DNA from: Pseudomonas fluorescens
Lineage (GTDB): Bacteria; Pseudomonadota; Gammaproteobacteria; Pseudomonadales; Pseudomonadaceae
NCBI RefSeq assembly: GCF_019212185.1
Contig: NZ_CP078138.1
Span: forward strand, 6,053,501 to 6,117,500
Reading direction: 5' to 3'
DNA: 64,000 bases
Part shown: positions 44,337-54,572 of the stretch, one piece after another
Layout of the letters: every line of letters starts with the position of its first letter
Position numbering within the stretch: the stretch's first letter is position 1
The notes under the pieces: model-generated
What the model saw: the letters and a program-made list of their open reading frames with translations, nothing else
What the model was told of the DNA's origin: nothing
Databases searched by the model: none
Made by a program: the position numbers and the translations under genes

Positions 44337-45476
44337 ATGCCAACTGCCTTTCCCGCCGATTCTGTTGGTCTGGTGACGCCCCAAGTGGCGCACTTCAGCG
44401 AGCCCCTGGCCCTTGCCTGCGGCCGCTCCCTGTCAGCCTATGACCTGATCTACGAAACCTACGGCACGCTGAACGCCACGGCGAGCAACGCCGTGCTGAT
44501 CTGCCACGCCCTGTCCGGTCACCACCACGCGGCCGGTTACCACAGCCCCGACGATCGCAAACCGGGTTGGTGGGACAGCTGCATCGGCCCCGGCAAGCCG
44601 ATCGATACCAATCGCTTCTTCGTGGTCAGCCTGAACAACCTCGGCGGCTGCAATGGTTCGACCGGCCCCAGCAGCATCAACCCGGAGACCGGCAAGCCGT
44701 TTGGCGCCGAGTTCCCGGTATTGACCGTCGAAGACTGGGTCCACAGTCAGGCGCGCCTGGCCGAGCGCCTCGGCATCCAGCAGTGGGCCGCGGTGATCGG
44801 TGGCAGCCTTGGCGGCATGCAGGCCATGCAATGGAGCATCACCTACCCGGATCGCATCCGCCATTGTCTGGCCATTGCCTCGGCTCCCAAGCTGTCGGCG
44901 CAGAACATCGCCTTCAACGAAGTGGCACGCCAGGCGATCCTGACCGATCCGGAGTTCCATGGCGGCTCGTTCCAGGAGGCCGGGGTCATTCCCAAGCGTG
45001 GCCTGATGCTGGCGCGCATGGTCGGACACATCACTTACCTGTCGGACGATTCGATGGGTGAGAAATTCGGCCGTGGCCTCAAGAGCGAAAAGCTCAACTA
45101 CGACTTCCACAGCGTCGAGTTCCAGGTCGAGAGCTACCTGCGTTATCAGGGCGAGGAGTTCTCCGGGCGTTTCGACGCCAACACTTACCTGCTGATGACC
45201 AAGGCACTGGATTACTTCGATCCAGCGGCGAACTTCGACGATAACCTGGCGAAAACCTTTGCCGGCGCCAAGGCCAAGTTCTGCGTGATGTCGTTCACCA
45301 CTGACTGGCGCTTCTCCCCGGCGCGTTCGCGCGAGCTGGTGGACGCGCTTATGGCGGCTCAAAAAGACGTGTGCTACCTCGAGATCGACGCTCCGCAAGG
45401 CCACGACGCCTTCCTGATTCCGATCCCGCGCTACCTGCAGGCGTTCAGCAATTACATGAAGCGGATTACGGTGTGA
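44337..45476 (+). CDS. metX: Homoserine O-acyltransferase (succinyltransferase) MetX
   Basis: A 379-residue alpha/beta-hydrolase enzyme acylating homoserine in methionine synthesis. The nucleophile is Ser157 in [13 protein letters not shown]; the other triad members are the Asp of [11 protein letters not shown] and the His of [18 protein letters not shown]-type oxyanion motif reads [14 protein letters not shown]. Pseudomonad MetX proteins use succinyl-CoA although they resemble acetyltransferases, so succinyl is the better guess here. metW follows after seven bases. Confidence 0.96.
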   Translation: MPTAFPADSVGLVTPQVAHFSEPLALACGRSLSAYDLIYETYGTLNATASNAVLICHALSGHHHAAGYHSPDDRKPGWWDSCIGPGKPIDTNRFFVVSLNNLGGCNGSTGPSSINPETGKPFGAEFPVLTVEDWVHSQARLAERLGIQQWAAVIGGSLGGMQAMQWSITYPDRIRHCLAIASAPKLSAQNIAFNEVARQAILTDPEFHGGSFQEAGVIPKRGLMLARMVGHITYLSDDSMGEKFGRGLKSEKLNYDFHSVEFQVESYLRYQGEEFSGRFDANTYLLMTKALDYFDPAANFDDNLAKTFAGAKAKFCVMSFTTDWRFSPARSRELVDALMAAQKDVCYLEIDAPQGHDAFLIPIPRYLQAFSNYMKRITV

Positions 45477-45483
45477 GAAAGCC

Positions 45484-46104
45484 ATGAGAGCTGATCTGGA
45501 AATCATCCAGGAATGGATCCCCGCCGGCAGCCGCGTGCTCGACCTCGGTTGCGGCGATGGCGAGCTGCTGACCTGGCTGCGCGACCACAAGCAAGTCACC
45601 GGCTACGGCCTGGAGAATGACCCGGACAACATCGCCGAGTGCGTGGCCAAGGGCATCAACGTCATCGAGCAGGACCTGGACAAGGGCCTGGGCAACTTTG
45701 CCAGCAACAGCTTCGACATCGTGGTCATGACCCAGGCCCTGCAGGCCGTGCATTACCCTGACAAGATCCTCGACGAAATGCTGCGGGTCGGGCGCCAGTG
45801 CATCATCACCTTCCCCAACTTCGGTCACTGGCGCTGCCGCTGGTACTTGGCCAGCAAGGGCCGGATGCCGGTGTCGGAGTTCCTGCCCTACACCTGGTAC
45901 AACACGCCGAACATTCACTTCTGCACCTTCGAGGATTTCGAAGCGCTATGCAGCGAACGGCAAGCCAAGGTCATCGATAGACTTGCTGTCGATCAACAAC
46001 ACCGCCACGGGTGGGCCAGTAAGCTATGGCCTAATCTATTAGGTGAGATTGGCATCTACCGGGTCAGCAGTCCTGGCCTTCAGGATCACCAGGTAGCGGT
46101 TTAA
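45484..46104 (+). CDS. metW: MetW methyltransferase-fold protein
   Basis: A 206-residue protein with an S-adenosylmethionine-binding fold: SRVLDLGCGDGELLTWL (motif I), then VVMTQALQAVHYP and MLRVGRQCIITFPNFGHW. MetW always accompanies MetX in these bacteria and is needed for homoserine acylation in some, probably by activating MetX; a methylation substrate is not established. Nearly adjoining metX, so co-translated. Confidence 0.93.
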   Translation: MRADLEIIQEWIPAGSRVLDLGCGDGELLTWLRDHKQVTGYGLENDPDNIAECVAKGINVIEQDLDKGLGNFASNSFDIVVMTQALQAVHYPDKILDEMLRVGRQCIITFPNFGHWRCRWYLASKGRMPVSEFLPYTWYNTPNIHFCTFEDFEALCSERQAKVIDRLAVDQQHRHGWASKLWPNLLGEIGIYRVSSPGLQDHQVAV

Positions 46105-46128
46105 CCCTGTTATTCGAGGAGAACGATC

Positions 46129-46563
46129 ATGAGTCGTCTTGCGCTGTTTGTCTTAACGGCCTGCCTGAGCATCGGTGCCATGGCCGCCGATGTGATCAAG
46201 GGCGAACGCCAGGAAACCTTCGGCGACGTCACGGTGCACTACAACACCTTTAATTCGACGTACATCCAGCCGGATATTGCCAAGGCGGCCGAGCTGATCC
46301 GAAGCAAGAACCAGGGCGTGATCAACGTCTCGGTGCTCAAGGCCGGTAAGCCACAGGTCGCCAATGTCAGCGGCAGCGTCAAGGACCTGACCAGCAAAAG
46401 CGTACCGCTGAACTTCAAGCAGATCACTGAGCAAGGGGCGATCTACTACATTGCCCAATATCCGGTTGAACAGCAGGAGACCCGCACCTTCGAGATCAAG
46501 GTGCAGACCGGTGACGCGATCAACACCATCAATTTCAACCAAGAGCTCTTTCCCGGCGAATGA
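46129..46563 (+). CDS. DUF4426 domain periplasmic protein
   Basis: A 144-residue exported protein. A signal peptide covers residues 1-19 (ending GAMA), followed by an all-beta DUF4426 domain: [19 protein letters not shown], then TVETQ-type segments and [14 protein letters not shown] at the end. No function is known for the family. GAGGAG precedes the ATG. Its stop overlaps the rdgB start by four bases. Confidence 0.88.
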   Translation: MSRLALFVLTACLSIGAMAADVIKGERQETFGDVTVHYNTFNSTYIQPDIAKAAELIRSKNQGVINVSVLKAGKPQVANVSGSVKDLTSKSVPLNFKQITEQGAIYYIAQYPVEQQETRTFEIKVQTGDAINTINFNQELFPGE

Positions 46564-47156
46564 TCAATTTCCCGCAACTCGTATTGGCCAGCCATAACGC
46601 CGGCAAACTCAAGGAACTCCAGGCCATGCTCGGCGACTCGGTGCAACTGCGCTCGATCGGCGAGTTCAGCCAGGTCGAGCCTGAAGAAACCGGCCTGTCG
46701 TTCGTCGAGAACGCCATCCTCAAGGCGCGCAATGCCGCGCGCATCTCCGGTTTGCCGGCGTTGGCCGACGACTCGGGTCTGGCGGTGGACTTCCTTGGCG
46801 GCGCCCCGGGCATCTACTCGGCACGTTATGCCGATGGCCAGGGCGATGCGGCGAACAACGCCAAGCTGCTCGACGTGCTCAAGGACGTCCCGGAGGCCGA
46901 GCGTGGCGCCCAGTTCGTCTGCGTGCTGGCACTGGTACGACACGCTGACGACCCGCTGCCGATTCTCTGCGAAGGCCTGTGGCACGGCCGTATGCTGACC
47001 CAGGCCAGCGGCGAGCACGGCTTTGGCTACGATCCGCTGTTCTGGGTACCGGAGCGTAACTGCTCGAGCGCCGAACTGAGTCCGGCCGACAAAAACCAGA
47101 TCAGCCACCGCGCCCGCGCAATGGTTCTGCTGCGCCAGCGTCTGGGCCTGAAATGA
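46560..47156 (+). CDS. rdgB: dITP/XTP pyrophosphatase
   Basis: A 198-residue Ham1-family house-cleaning enzyme that hydrolyses dITP, XTP and ITP to monophosphates. Features are [18 protein letters not shown] at the start, [38 protein letters not shown] and [10 protein letters not shown]. It overlaps its upstream neighbour and hemW by four bases each, so all three are translationally coupled. Confidence 0.96.
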   Translation: MINFPQLVLASHNAGKLKELQAMLGDSVQLRSIGEFSQVEPEETGLSFVENAILKARNAARISGLPALADDSGLAVDFLGGAPGIYSARYADGQGDAANNAKLLDVLKDVPEAERGAQFVCVLALVRHADDPLPILCEGLWHGRMLTQASGEHGFGYDPLFWVPERNCSSAELSPADKNQISHRARAMVLLRQRLGLK

Positions 47157-48358
47157 CCCACGACTCTCCCGCGTCGCCGCTGATTTTCGGTGGCGCCGCA
47201 CCTTCGTCCCGGGGCTCGTTGCCATCGCTGCCGCCCCTGGCGCTGTACATCCACATCCCGTGGTGCGTACGCAAATGCCCGTATTGCGACTTCAACTCCC
47301 ACACCGCCAGCCCAGAGCTGCCGGAGGAGGAGTATGTCGACGCCCTGCTTGCTGACCTCGACCAGGACCTGCACGCGGTGTACGGCCGGGAGCTAAGCTC
47401 GATCTTCTTCGGCGGTGGCACCCCCAGCCTGTTCAGCGCCCCCGCACTGGGTCGCCTGCTCAAGGGCGTGGAACAGCGCATCCCGTTCGCCAGCGACATC
47501 GAAATCACCCTGGAAGCCAATCCGGGCACTTTCGAGCAAGAGAAGTTCGTCGCTTACCGCGCCCTGGGAATCAATCGTTTGTCGATCGGCATCCAGAGCT
47601 TCCAGCAGGAAAAACTCAAGGCCCTGGGACGCATCCACAATGGCGACGAGGCCATCCGCGCCGCCGGTATGGCGCGCCAGGCCGGGTTCGACAACTTCAA
47701 TCTGGACCTGATGCACGGCCTGCCTGACCAGTCCCTGGAAGACGCCCTGGACGACCTGCGCCAAGCTATCGCGCTGAAGCCGACTCATTTGTCCTGGTAT
47801 CAACTGACCCTGGAACCCAACACGGTGTTCTGGAACCAGCCGCCAACCCTGCCGGAAGACGACACACTTTGGGACATTCAGGAAGCCGGGCAAGCGCTGT
47901 TGGCCGAACACGGTTACGCCCAATACGAAGTCTCGGCCTACGCCCAGCCCGACCGGGCAGCGCGGCATAACCTCAATTACTGGAGTTTTGGTGACTTTAT
48001 CGGCATTGGCGCCGGCGCCCATGGCAAGCTCAGTCACCCGGACGGACGCATCCTTCGCACCTGGAAGACCCGCCTGCCCAAGGACTACCTGAACCCGGCG
48101 AAAAGCTTCAAGGCTGGCGAAAAGGCCCTGGGTGACGAGGAAATGCCGTTCGAGTTTTTGATGAACGCCCTGCGTCTGACGGACGGGGTCGAGGCCAGGC
48201 TGTACCCGGAGCGCACCGGCATGCCCCTGGACAGCCTTGCCGAAGGCCGTCGCGACGCCGAACAAAGTGGCTTGTTGCGGGTCGAACCATCACGTCTGGC
48301 GGCTACCGAGCGCGGACAGCTGTTCCTCAATGACCTGCTGCAGAATTTTCTGATCTGA
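47153..48358 (+). CDS. hemW: HemW radical SAM haem chaperone
   Basis: A 401-residue radical SAM protein. The iron-sulfur site is Cys38, Cys42, Cys45 ([10 protein letters not shown]), followed by [10 protein letters not shown] and [12 protein letters not shown]. The HNLNYW motif (about residue 268) marks HemW rather than the oxygen-independent coproporphyrinogen oxidase HemN. HemW binds haem and delivers it to respiratory enzymes. The start overlaps rdgB by four bases. Confidence 0.93.
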   Translation: MTHDSPASPLIFGGAAPSSRGSLPSLPPLALYIHIPWCVRKCPYCDFNSHTASPELPEEEYVDALLADLDQDLHAVYGRELSSIFFGGGTPSLFSAPALGRLLKGVEQRIPFASDIEITLEANPGTFEQEKFVAYRALGINRLSIGIQSFQQEKLKALGRIHNGDEAIRAAGMARQAGFDNFNLDLMHGLPDQSLEDALDDLRQAIALKPTHLSWYQLTLEPNTVFWNQPPTLPEDDTLWDIQEAGQALLAEHGYAQYEVSAYAQPDRAARHNLNYWSFGDFIGIGAGAHGKLSHPDGRILRTWKTRLPKDYLNPAKSFKAGEKALGDEEMPFEFLMNALRLTDGVEARLYPERTGMPLDSLAEGRRDAEQSGLLRVEPSRLAATERGQLFLNDLLQNFLI

Positions 48359-48380
48359 TCTCAGACCTAAGGGAAAACGA

Positions 48381-48704
48381 ATGGATTTGGTACTCGACCT
48401 GCTCGCCACTGTCTCGCGCTGGAGTCGCAGCAACCTGTCGGAAATCTCTTTGGCGCTGGTGGGTTGTTTGCTGGTGCTGTTTGGCGCGGACTTTAAAGGC
48501 TGGATCGAACAGCGCTTGGGCAACATCGCCGGAGCCTTGCGCGTGCCGATGATGTCGTTGCTGTGCGTGATCGGCAGCGGCGCCGCCCTGCTCTACGCCA
48601 CCCCGTGGATCGTCAAGGGCCTGAGCCAGTTCAACAACTACAGCCTGGCGCCGGTGTTGTTGGTGGTGCTGGTGTTGATTGGGGTGGTGGCGGATCGGCG
48701 GTGA
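48381..48704 (+). CDS. DUF3392 family membrane protein
   Basis: A 107-residue protein with three predicted membrane helices (LSEISLALVGCLLVLFGADF, MMSLLCVIGSGAALLYA, LAPVLLVVLVLIGVVA). It fits DUF3392, a family of unknown role conserved in Pseudomonas at this same position after hemW. GGGAAAACG precedes the ATG. It ends the rightward series begun with metX. Confidence 0.85.
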   Translation: MDLVLDLLATVSRWSRSNLSEISLALVGCLLVLFGADFKGWIEQRLGNIAGALRVPMMSLLCVIGSGAALLYATPWIVKGLSQFNNYSLAPVLLVVLVLIGVVADRR

Positions 48705-48727
48705 TCTCGACCATGCCCTAAATCAAA

Positions 48728-48763
48728 TGTGGGAGCGAGCAGGCTCGCTCCCACAGTTTTTGC
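48728..48763. repeat. REP hairpin, GAGCGAGC type, with terminator-like tail
   Basis: TGTGGGAGCGAGC (48728-48740) pairs with GCTCGCTCCCACA (48743-48755) over a two-base loop and is followed by GTTTTT. It lies between the convergent DUF3392 and trmB genes and could serve as a rho-independent terminator on the right-reading strand. Confidence 0.8.
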
Positions 48764-48773
48764 AGTGCTCAGC

Positions 48774-49502
48774 TTAAGACTGTTTTTCGAACTTCAAATC
48801 CCACACCCCATGCCCAAGCCGCTCACCACGGCGTTCGAACTTGGTGATCGGGCGTTCGGCCGGGCGCGGCACGCACTTGCCGTCTTCAGCCAGGTTGCGA
48901 TAACCAGGGGCGACGTTCATTACTTCCAGCATGTACTCGGCGTACGGCTCCCAGTCAGTGGCCATGTGCAGCACACCGCCGACCTTCAACTTGCTGCGCA
49001 CCAGCTCGGCGAACGAGGCCTGAACAATGCGGCGCTTGTGGTGGCGGCTCTTGTGCCACGGATCCGGGAAAAACAGCATCAGGCGATCCAGGCTGTTGTC
49101 GGCCACGCAACGATTGAGCACCTCGATCGCATCGCAATCGTAGACGCGCAGGTTGGTCAGGCCCTGGGTCAGCACGCCATTGAGCAGCGCACCGACACCC
49201 GGACGGTGCACTTCGACACCGATGAAGTCCTGCTCAGGCGCAGCCGCGGCCATTTCCAGCAACGAATGGCCCATGCCGAAACCGATTTCCAGCGAGCGTG
49301 GCGCCGAGCGGCCAAACACCTGGTCGAAGTCTACCGGCGCGTCGGCCAGTGGCAGGACGAACAGCGGGGTGCCCTGCTCCAGGCCCTTTTGCTGGCCTTC
49401 GGTCATGCGCCCGGCGCGCATCACGAAACTCTTGATGCGGCGGTGTTGGCGCTCTTCGCCTTCTTCCGTCTGGATAGGCGTGTCGTTCGATTCAGTCATC
49501 AA
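48774..49502 (-). CDS. trmB: tRNA (guanine(46)-N(7))-methyltransferase
   Basis: A 242-residue SAM-dependent tRNA methyltransferase for m7G46. Features are [15 protein letters not shown] (SAM motif), [33 protein letters not shown] (the FPDPWPK active-site motif) and a conserved C-terminal [12 protein letters not shown]. thiG lies seven bases upstream on the same strand. Confidence 0.96.
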   Translation of the reverse strand: MMTESNDTPIQTEEGEERQHRRIKSFVMRAGRMTEGQQKGLEQGTPLFVLPLADAPVDFDQVFGRSAPRSLEIGFGMGHSLLEMAAAAPEQDFIGVEVHRPGVGALLNGVLTQGLTNLRVYDCDAIEVLNRCVADNSLDRLMLFFPDPWHKSRHHKRRIVQASFAELVRSKLKVGGVLHMATDWEPYAEYMLEVMNVAPGYRNLAEDGKCVPRPAERPITKFERRGERLGHGVWDLKFEKQS

Positions 49503-49508
49503 TGGCTC

Positions 49509-50303
49509 TTACTTGATCAGACCATCCAGCGGCGAGGAGGCGCTGGCATAGAGTTTTTTCGGCATGCGTCCGGCCAGGTACGCCAGGCGACCGGCAACAA
49601 TCGCGTGTTTCATGGCTTCGGCCATCATGATCGGTTGCTGTGCATGGGCGAGGGCCGAGTTCATCAGCACCGCGTCGCAGCCCAGTTCCATGGCGATGGT
49701 GGCATCGGAAGCCGTGCCCACACCCGCATCCACCAACACCGGGATCTTCGCCTCTTCAAGGATGATCTGCAGGTTGTACGGGTTGCAGATACCCAGGCCC
49801 GAGCCGATCAGGCCGGCCAGTGGCATGACCGCGATGCAGCCGATTTCCGCCAGTTGCCGGGCGATAATAGGGTCGTCGCTGGTGTAGACCATCACGTCGA
49901 AGCCTTCCTTGACCAGGGTTTCGGCGGCCTTGAGGGTTTCGATCACGTTGGGGAACAGGGTTTTCTGGTCCGCCAGCACTTCCAGCTTCACCAGGTTATG
50001 GCCGTCGAGCAGCTCACGGGCCAGGCGGCAGGTGCGCACGGCCTCGATCGCGTCGTAGCAACCGGCGGTGTTCGGCAGGAAGGTGTAGCGATCCGGCGAC
50101 AGCACTTCGAGCAAGTTCGGCTCGCCCTCGATCTGCCCGAGGTTGGTGCGGCGCACGGCGAAGGTGACGATCTCGGCACCCGAGGCTTCGATGGCCGAAC
50201 GGGTTTCTTGCATGTCACGGTACTTGCCGGTACCTACCAGCAAACGCGACTGGTACGTACGACCGGCCAGGACGAAGGGCTTGTCGCTGCGAACGTTGCT
50301 CAT
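49509..50303 (-). CDS. thiG: Thiazole synthase
   Basis: A 264-residue barrel enzyme that makes the thiazole phosphate moiety of thiamin from deoxyxylulose phosphate, a glycine-derived imine and sulfur from ThiS-thiocarboxylate. Features are [17 protein letters not shown], the Schiff-base Lys in [15 protein letters not shown], and [20 protein letters not shown]. The ATG at 50303 is chosen over an extended start at 50336 because it gives the usual opening. It lies 67 bases after thiS. Confidence 0.96.
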   Translation of the reverse strand: MSNVRSDKPFVLAGRTYQSRLLVGTGKYRDMQETRSAIEASGAEIVTFAVRRTNLGQIEGEPNLLEVLSPDRYTFLPNTAGCYDAIEAVRTCRLARELLDGHNLVKLEVLADQKTLFPNVIETLKAAETLVKEGFDVMVYTSDDPIIARQLAEIGCIAVMPLAGLIGSGLGICNPYNLQIILEEAKIPVLVDAGVGTASDATIAMELGCDAVLMNSALAHAQQPIMMAEAMKHAIVAGRLAYLAGRMPKKLYASASSPLDGLIK

Positions 50304-50370
50304 CGGAAATCCTCTGTGGGGGTGAGGTTCTTGCACAATGCGTGTAGGGCGCGGCTGTCGCGATGGACGA

Positions 50371-50571
50371 TCAGCCGCCGCCGATGGCGTGCACCACTTC
50401 TACCGAATCGCCTTCGGTGAGGGTGGTGTCTGCATGCTGGCTGCGCGGGACGATGTCCAGATTGCGCTCGACCGCGACACGGCGTCCGGTCAGGTCCAGA
50501 CGGACCAGTAGGCCCGCAACGGTCTCGCCGTCGGGCAGTTCAAGGGATTCGCCGTTCAACTGAATGCGCAT
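50371..50571 (-). CDS. thiS: Sulfur carrier protein ThiS
   Basis: A 66-residue ubiquitin-like protein ending in a Gly-Gly ([10 protein letters not shown]), the site of adenylation and thiocarboxylation for thiazole formation. The start [13 protein letters not shown] is standard; the frame opens further upstream to 50619 without support. The C-terminus has an additional third Gly, with the last two as the functional pair. Grouped with thiG. Confidence 0.93.
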   Translation of the reverse strand: MRIQLNGESLELPDGETVAGLLVRLDLTGRRVAVERNLDIVPRSQHADTTLTEGDSVEVVHAIGGG

Positions 50572-50642
50572 GCCGAATGCCGCCATCATTTTTAGGGGCC
50601 AGCATTCTAGCCCGATCATGACCTAAAGGTCAGTAACAAGCG

Positions 50643-51023
50643 TCAGGCGGTCGCCTGCAGGCGCCAGGCGGCGAGTCCCAGGCACAGCCAGCCAATCAGG
50701 AAAGCCAGGCCACCGAACGGGGTGATGATGCCAAGCTTGCCGATGCCGATGGTGGTCAGCAGGTACAGGCTGCCGGAGAACAGCAGGATACCGATGCTGA
50801 ACGAAATACCGGCCCAGGCCACCAACCGACCCTGCATCTGAGTGGCCAGCAGCGCGACGCCAAACAATGCCAGCGCATGCACTAACTGATAGGTGACGCC
50901 GGTGTGGAAAATGGCCAGGTACTCAGGGGTCAGGCGGCTCTTCAAGCCATGGGCGGCGAAGGCCCCCAGGGCAACGCCGGTGAAACCGAAGAAAGCAGCC
51001 AGCATCAGAAAGCCACGCAGCAT
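50643..51023 (-). CDS. DUF423 family membrane protein
   Basis: A 126-residue protein with four membrane helices. The first is AFFGFTGVALGAFAAHGLK, typical of DUF423 (YgdD-like), and the last FGGLAFLIGWLCLGLAAW. No function is known. It lies 71 bases before thiS in the same direction. Confidence 0.88.
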   Translation of the reverse strand: MLRGFLMLAAFFGFTGVALGAFAAHGLKSRLTPEYLAIFHTGVTYQLVHALALFGVALLATQMQGRLVAWAGISFSIGILLFSGSLYLLTTIGIGKLGIITPFGGLAFLIGWLCLGLAAWRLQATA

Positions 51024-51058
51024 GAAGAACTCCAGTCAGACTCGATCAACAGGGTCTG

Positions 51059-51064
51059 TATAAT
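51059..51064 (+). promoter_or_regulatory. -10 box of the mtgA promoter
   Basis: A perfect TATAAT at 51059-51064, 33 bases before the mtgA start, in the 74-base gap after the divergent DUF423 start. No good -35 box is found at 16-18 bases, so the assignment rests on the -10 box and position. Confidence 0.5.
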
Positions 51065-51097
51065 GGCCCGCTCGACGGGTTCGGCCAAGCCATCTCT

Positions 51098-51820
51098 ATG
51101 CTGCGTATATTTTTTCGACGTTTCACCAAGGCCCTGCTCTGGTTCGCGGCTGGCAGCGTGGTGTTGGTGCTGATTTTTCGCTTCGTCCCGCCACCGGGCA
51201 CGACACTGATGGTCGAACGCAAGATCGAATCCTGGATCGACGGCGAGCCCATCGACCTGCAACGCGACTGGACGCCGTGGGAGGACATCTCCGATGACCT
51301 GAAAGTCGCGGTGATTGCCGGCGAAGATCAGAAATTCCCTGAGCATTGGGGCTTCGACATCGGCGCGATCCGCGCAGCCCTGGCCCATAACGAATTGGGC
51401 GGCTCGGTGCGCGGCGCCAGCACCTTGAGTCAGCAGGTGTCGAAGAATCTGTTCCTGTGGTCCGGCCGCAGTTGGCTGCGCAAGGGCCTGGAAGCCTGGT
51501 TCACCGGGCTGATCGAGGTGCTCTGGCCGAAGCAGCGGATTCTCGAGGTGTATCTCAACAGCGTTGAGTGGGATGACGGCGTGTTCGGCGCCGAAGCCGC
51601 CGCCCGCCACCATTTCGGCGTCAGCGCGAAAAATCTCAGTCCCCAACAGGCCAGCCTGCTGGCGGCGGTACTGCCCAATCCACGGGTGTGGAGCGCCAGC
51701 CATCCGACCGCCTACGTGCAACGCCGTGCCGGCTGGATTCGCCAACAAATGCGCCAGTTGGGCGGAGATAGCTACCTGATTGGCCTGAATGACTCGCGTC
51801 GGGCGCCTTGGGCGGAATAA
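51098..51820 (+). CDS. mtgA: Monofunctional biosynthetic peptidoglycan glycosyltransferase
   Basis: A 240-residue single-pass inner-membrane glycosyltransferase (family GT51) polymerising lipid II. The membrane anchor is residues 11-30. Catalytic Glu76 lies in VIAGEDQKFPEHWGFD, the second conserved motif is GASTLSQQVSKNLFLW, and RILEVYLNSVEW and FGAEAAARHHF follow. There is no penicillin-binding transpeptidase domain, which distinguishes MtgA from class A PBPs. Confidence 0.96.
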   Translation: MLRIFFRRFTKALLWFAAGSVVLVLIFRFVPPPGTTLMVERKIESWIDGEPIDLQRDWTPWEDISDDLKVAVIAGEDQKFPEHWGFDIGAIRAALAHNELGGSVRGASTLSQQVSKNLFLWSGRSWLRKGLEAWFTGLIEVLWPKQRILEVYLNSVEWDDGVFGAEAAARHHFGVSAKNLSPQQASLLAAVLPNPRVWSASHPTAYVQRRAGWIRQQMRQLGGDSYLIGLNDSRRAPWAE

Positions 51821-51859
51821 ACCCCGTTCCCGCTTCCACAGGGTGGGAGAAGATCCACA

Positions 51860-51896
51860 AAAAAGCCCCGGCTCTTGCGAGTCGGGGCTTTTTTTG
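51860..51896. terminator. Bidirectional terminator between mtgA and rpoH
   Basis: A stem of sixteen pairs with one wobble, AAAAAGCCCCGGCTC (51861-51875), loop TTGC, and GAGTCGGGGCTTTTT (51880-51894), flanked by A and T runs. It serves both convergent genes. Confidence 0.93.
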
Positions 51897-51911
51897 TTGC
51901 CGGCTTTCAGC

Positions 51912-52766
51912 TTACGCCGCAATCGACAGTTTCAGCTTGTTCATCGCGCTCTTCTCAAGCTGGCGAATCCGCTCGGCCGAGACGTTGTACTTCTGCGCCA
52001 GGTCGTGCAGCGTGGCTTTTTCTTCTGCCAGCCAACGCTGGTAGAGGATGTCGCGGCTGCGCTCGTCCAGGACGTCCAGCGCCTCGTGCAGGTTGCTGGT
52101 GGAGTTGTCGCTCCAGTCAGCGTCTTCCAGCTGGCGGGCCGGGTCGTAGCGGTGATCTTCCAGGTAGTTGGCTGGAGACTGGAAGGCACTGTCGTCGTCC
52201 GCTTCGGCGGCCGGGTCAAAGGCCATGTCGTGGCCGGTCAGGCGGCTTTCCATCTCGCGGACTTCCCGCGGCTCTACGCCGAGGCTTTCAGCCACACGAT
52301 GGACTTCTTCGTTGTTCAGCCACGCCAAGCGTTTTTTCTGGCTGCGCAGGTTGAAGAACAGCTTGCGCTGGGCCTTGGTGGTCGCGACTTTCACAATACG
52401 CCAGTTGCGCAGGATGAATTCGTGGATTTCCGCCTTGATCCAGTGCACGGCAAAAGACACCAGGCGCACACCCATTTCCGGATTGAAGCGTTTCACCGCT
52501 TTCATCAGGCCGACGTTGCCTTCCTGGATCAGGTCAGCCTGGGCCAGGCCGTAGCCACTGTAGCTACGGGCGATATGTACAACAAAACGCAGGTGGGCGA
52601 GCACCATCTGCCGAGCCGCCTCAAGATCCTGCTCATAGTAGAGACTCTCGGCCAGTTCACGCTCCTGCTCTGGCGTCAGCAGTGGAATGCTGTTCACCGT
52701 GTGCACATAGGCTTCCAGGTTTGCACCAGGAACCAGGGCATAAGCAGGTTGCAAAGAAGTGGTCAT
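51912..52766 (-). CDS. rpoH: RNA polymerase heat-shock sigma factor (sigma-32)
   Basis: A 284-residue sigma factor. Region 2 contains [20 protein letters not shown] and [15 protein letters not shown]; the RpoH box [15 protein letters not shown] is diagnostic; region 4 ends in [23 protein letters not shown] sequence (here [16 protein letters not shown]). The protein directs transcription of chaperone and protease genes and is itself held and degraded through DnaK and FtsH. The ATG at 52766 has GGAGG about nine bases before it, separated by a T-run. An AlgU/RpoE-like promoter lies 50-76 bases upstream. Confidence 0.97.
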   Translation of the reverse strand: MTTSLQPAYALVPGANLEAYVHTVNSIPLLTPEQERELAESLYYEQDLEAARQMVLAHLRFVVHIARSYSGYGLAQADLIQEGNVGLMKAVKRFNPEMGVRLVSFAVHWIKAEIHEFILRNWRIVKVATTKAQRKLFFNLRSQKKRLAWLNNEEVHRVAESLGVEPREVREMESRLTGHDMAFDPAAEADDDSAFQSPANYLEDHRYDPARQLEDADWSDNSTSNLHEALDVLDERSRDILYQRWLAEEKATLHDLAQKYNVSAERIRQLEKSAMNKLKLSIAA

Positions 52767-52815
52767 ACGAAAAAACCTCCGACTCACATAACTCGTGCAG
52801 TTCAGCACTGCGAAA

Positions 52816-52842
52816 ATTGACCGGAAACCGAAGAACAAGTTC
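52816..52842 (-). promoter_or_regulatory. AlgU/RpoE-type promoter of rpoH
   Basis: Reading leftward, GAACTT (52842-52837) is followed by 16 bases and TCAAT (52820-52816). This matches the extracytoplasmic stress sigma pattern GAACTT-N16-TCnAA. The P. aeruginosa rpoH has an AlgU-dependent promoter, so envelope stress likely feeds into the heat-shock regulon. The transcript would start roughly 42 bases ahead of the rpoH ATG. Confidence 0.6.
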
Positions 52843-52881
52843 CCCTACACGCTGAAAGGACATACAAGCAAAAAATACGAT

Positions 52882-53904
52882 TTACTTCGGTGCAAGCTCT
52901 CTCAAATGGCGTGCCACCGCAATCCACGCACCGATATAACCCAACAACACCGCGCCTAGCAAGAGCGACAGACCATCGGCTACCGGCACGCCGGCCAGCG
53001 AGAAGTTACTGCCGTACAAGCCGGCAAGGCCGACCACCGCGTCATTCAGCCAGTTCAGGCCGAACGCCAGGACGCCCCAGGAAAAAATCCCCGCACCGAA
53101 GCCATAAAGCGCGCCCATATAGAGAAAGGGCCTACGCACATAGCTGTCTGTGCCGCCGACGAGTTTAATCACTTCTATCTCTGTGCGGCGGTTTTCAATA
53201 TGAAGACGAATGGTATTGCCTATCACCAAAAGTAATGCAGAAACCAGCAACACCGTCAGACCGAAGACAAACCGGTCGCCCAGCTTGAGAATCGCCGCCA
53301 GTCGCTCGACCCAAACCAGGTCCAGTTGCGCCTGCTGCACCTTCGGCATCTCGGCAAGTCTTTGGCGCAAGGCCTCGAGGGTCGCCTTGTCGACTTCTTT
53401 CGGGGTCACCAGAACGACGCCCGGCAGCGGGTTTTCCGGCAACTCCTTGAGCGCCTCACCCAGGCCCGACTGCTGCTGGAACTCTTCCAGCGCCTGATCG
53501 CGGCTGATGTACTCGGCATCCGCCACCCCGGGCAGCGCCTTGATCTGTTCGCGCAGTTGCTCGCCTTCACCGGCGCTGGCATCCAGTTGCAGGTACAGGG
53601 AAATCTGCGCCGCACGCTGCCAGGAGCCGCCCAGGCGTTCGACGTTACTTAGCAGAAGTGACAGCCCCATCGGCAAGCTCAGGGCCACGGCCATGACCAG
53701 GCAGGTAAAGAAACTGCCGATCGGCTGCTTGCCAAGCCGGCGCAGGCTGTCGAGCAGGCTGGCGCGGTGGCTTTCGATCCAGGCCCGCAATAGGGTGCCG
53801 AAATCCGGACCATCATCTTCGTCGTGTTTTTTCTTCTGCGGTTGCGGATCGGCAGCCTTGGGGGCTACGCGCTCGGAAACCTTTGGACTGCGTGTGGCAC
53901 TCAT
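52882..53904 (-). CDS. ftsX: Cell division protein FtsX
   Basis: A 340-residue membrane protein of the FtsEX complex, which couples ATP hydrolysis in FtsE to peptidoglycan hydrolase activators at the septum. It has a charged N-tail, a first helix (FFTCLVMAVALSLPMGLSLLL), a periplasmic domain of about 150 residues and three further helices with FGLTVLLVSALLLVIGNTIRL. Its start overlaps the ftsE stop by four bases. Confidence 0.94.
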   Translation of the reverse strand: MSATRSPKVSERVAPKAADPQPQKKKHDEDDGPDFGTLLRAWIESHRASLLDSLRRLGKQPIGSFFTCLVMAVALSLPMGLSLLLSNVERLGGSWQRAAQISLYLQLDASAGEGEQLREQIKALPGVADAEYISRDQALEEFQQQSGLGEALKELPENPLPGVVLVTPKEVDKATLEALRQRLAEMPKVQQAQLDLVWVERLAAILKLGDRFVFGLTVLLVSALLLVIGNTIRLHIENRRTEIEVIKLVGGTDSYVRRPFLYMGALYGFGAGIFSWGVLAFGLNWLNDAVVGLAGLYGSNFSLAGVPVADGLSLLLGAVLLGYIGAWIAVARHLRELAPK

Positions 53905-54572
53905 GCTCCGGCCTCCCCGTCGCCAATCAATCGGCCGCGCTGCAGGGTCAACATGCGATGGCGCATGCGCGCGATCAGCGCCAGGTCGTGACTGGCAATC
54001 AGCACGCTGGTACCCAAGCGGTTGATGTCTTCGAAAACCCCCATGATCTCTGCCGCCAAGCGCGGGTCGAGGTTACCGGTGGGCTCGTCCGCCAACAGCA
54101 GGGCCGGACGGTGGACGATGGCGCGGGCGATGCCCACACGCTGTTGCTGGCCGGTGGATAGGTCGCCGGGGTACAGGTCGCTCTTGTCCGACAGCGCGAC
54201 CCGATCCAGGGCCGAATCCACGCGCTTGGCGATCTCGACCTTGGACAGGCCGAGGATCTGCAGCGGCAAGGCGACGTTGTTGAACACTGTGCGGTCAAAC
54301 AGCAACTGGTGATTCTGGAACACCACCCCAATCTGCCGGCGCAGGAACGGGATCTGGGCATTGCTGATGGTCGCCAGGTCCTGCCCGGCCAGGAGCAATT
54401 TGCCAGTGGTCGGACGCTCCATCGCCAGCAACAGACGCAGCAGGGTGCTTTTACCAGCACCGGAATGGCCGGTGACAAACAGGAACTCGCCGCGGCGGAC
54501 TCGAAAGCTCAGCTCATGCAAGCCGACGTGACCATTCGGATAACGCTTGCCGACCTGTTCGAAACGAATCAT
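53901..54572 (-). CDS. ftsE: Cell division ATP-binding protein FtsE
   Basis: A 223-residue ABC ATPase. Walker A is [14 protein letters not shown], the signature is [14 protein letters not shown], Walker B is [13 protein letters not shown], and the H-loop [10 protein letters not shown]. It forms the cytoplasmic half of FtsEX. Four-base overlaps with ftsY and ftsX show a tight ftsY-ftsE-ftsX unit. Confidence 0.96.
   Translation of the reverse strand: MIRFEQVGKRYPNGHVGLHELSFRVRRGEFLFVTGHSGAGKSTLLRLLLAMERPTTGKLLLAGQDLATISNAQIPFLRRQIGVVFQNHQLLFDRTVFNNVALPLQILGLSKVEIAKRVDSALDRVALSDKSDLYPGDLSTGQQQRVGIARAIVHRPALLLADEPTGNLDPRLAAEIMGVFEDINRLGTSVLIASHDLALIARMRHRMLTLQRGRLIGDGEAGA

Noticed and set aside
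48729..50420. 563-residue frame on the + strand across trmB and thiG
   Set aside because: It crosses two genes and the REP hairpin, and has no domain; trmB and thiG on the other strand are clear.
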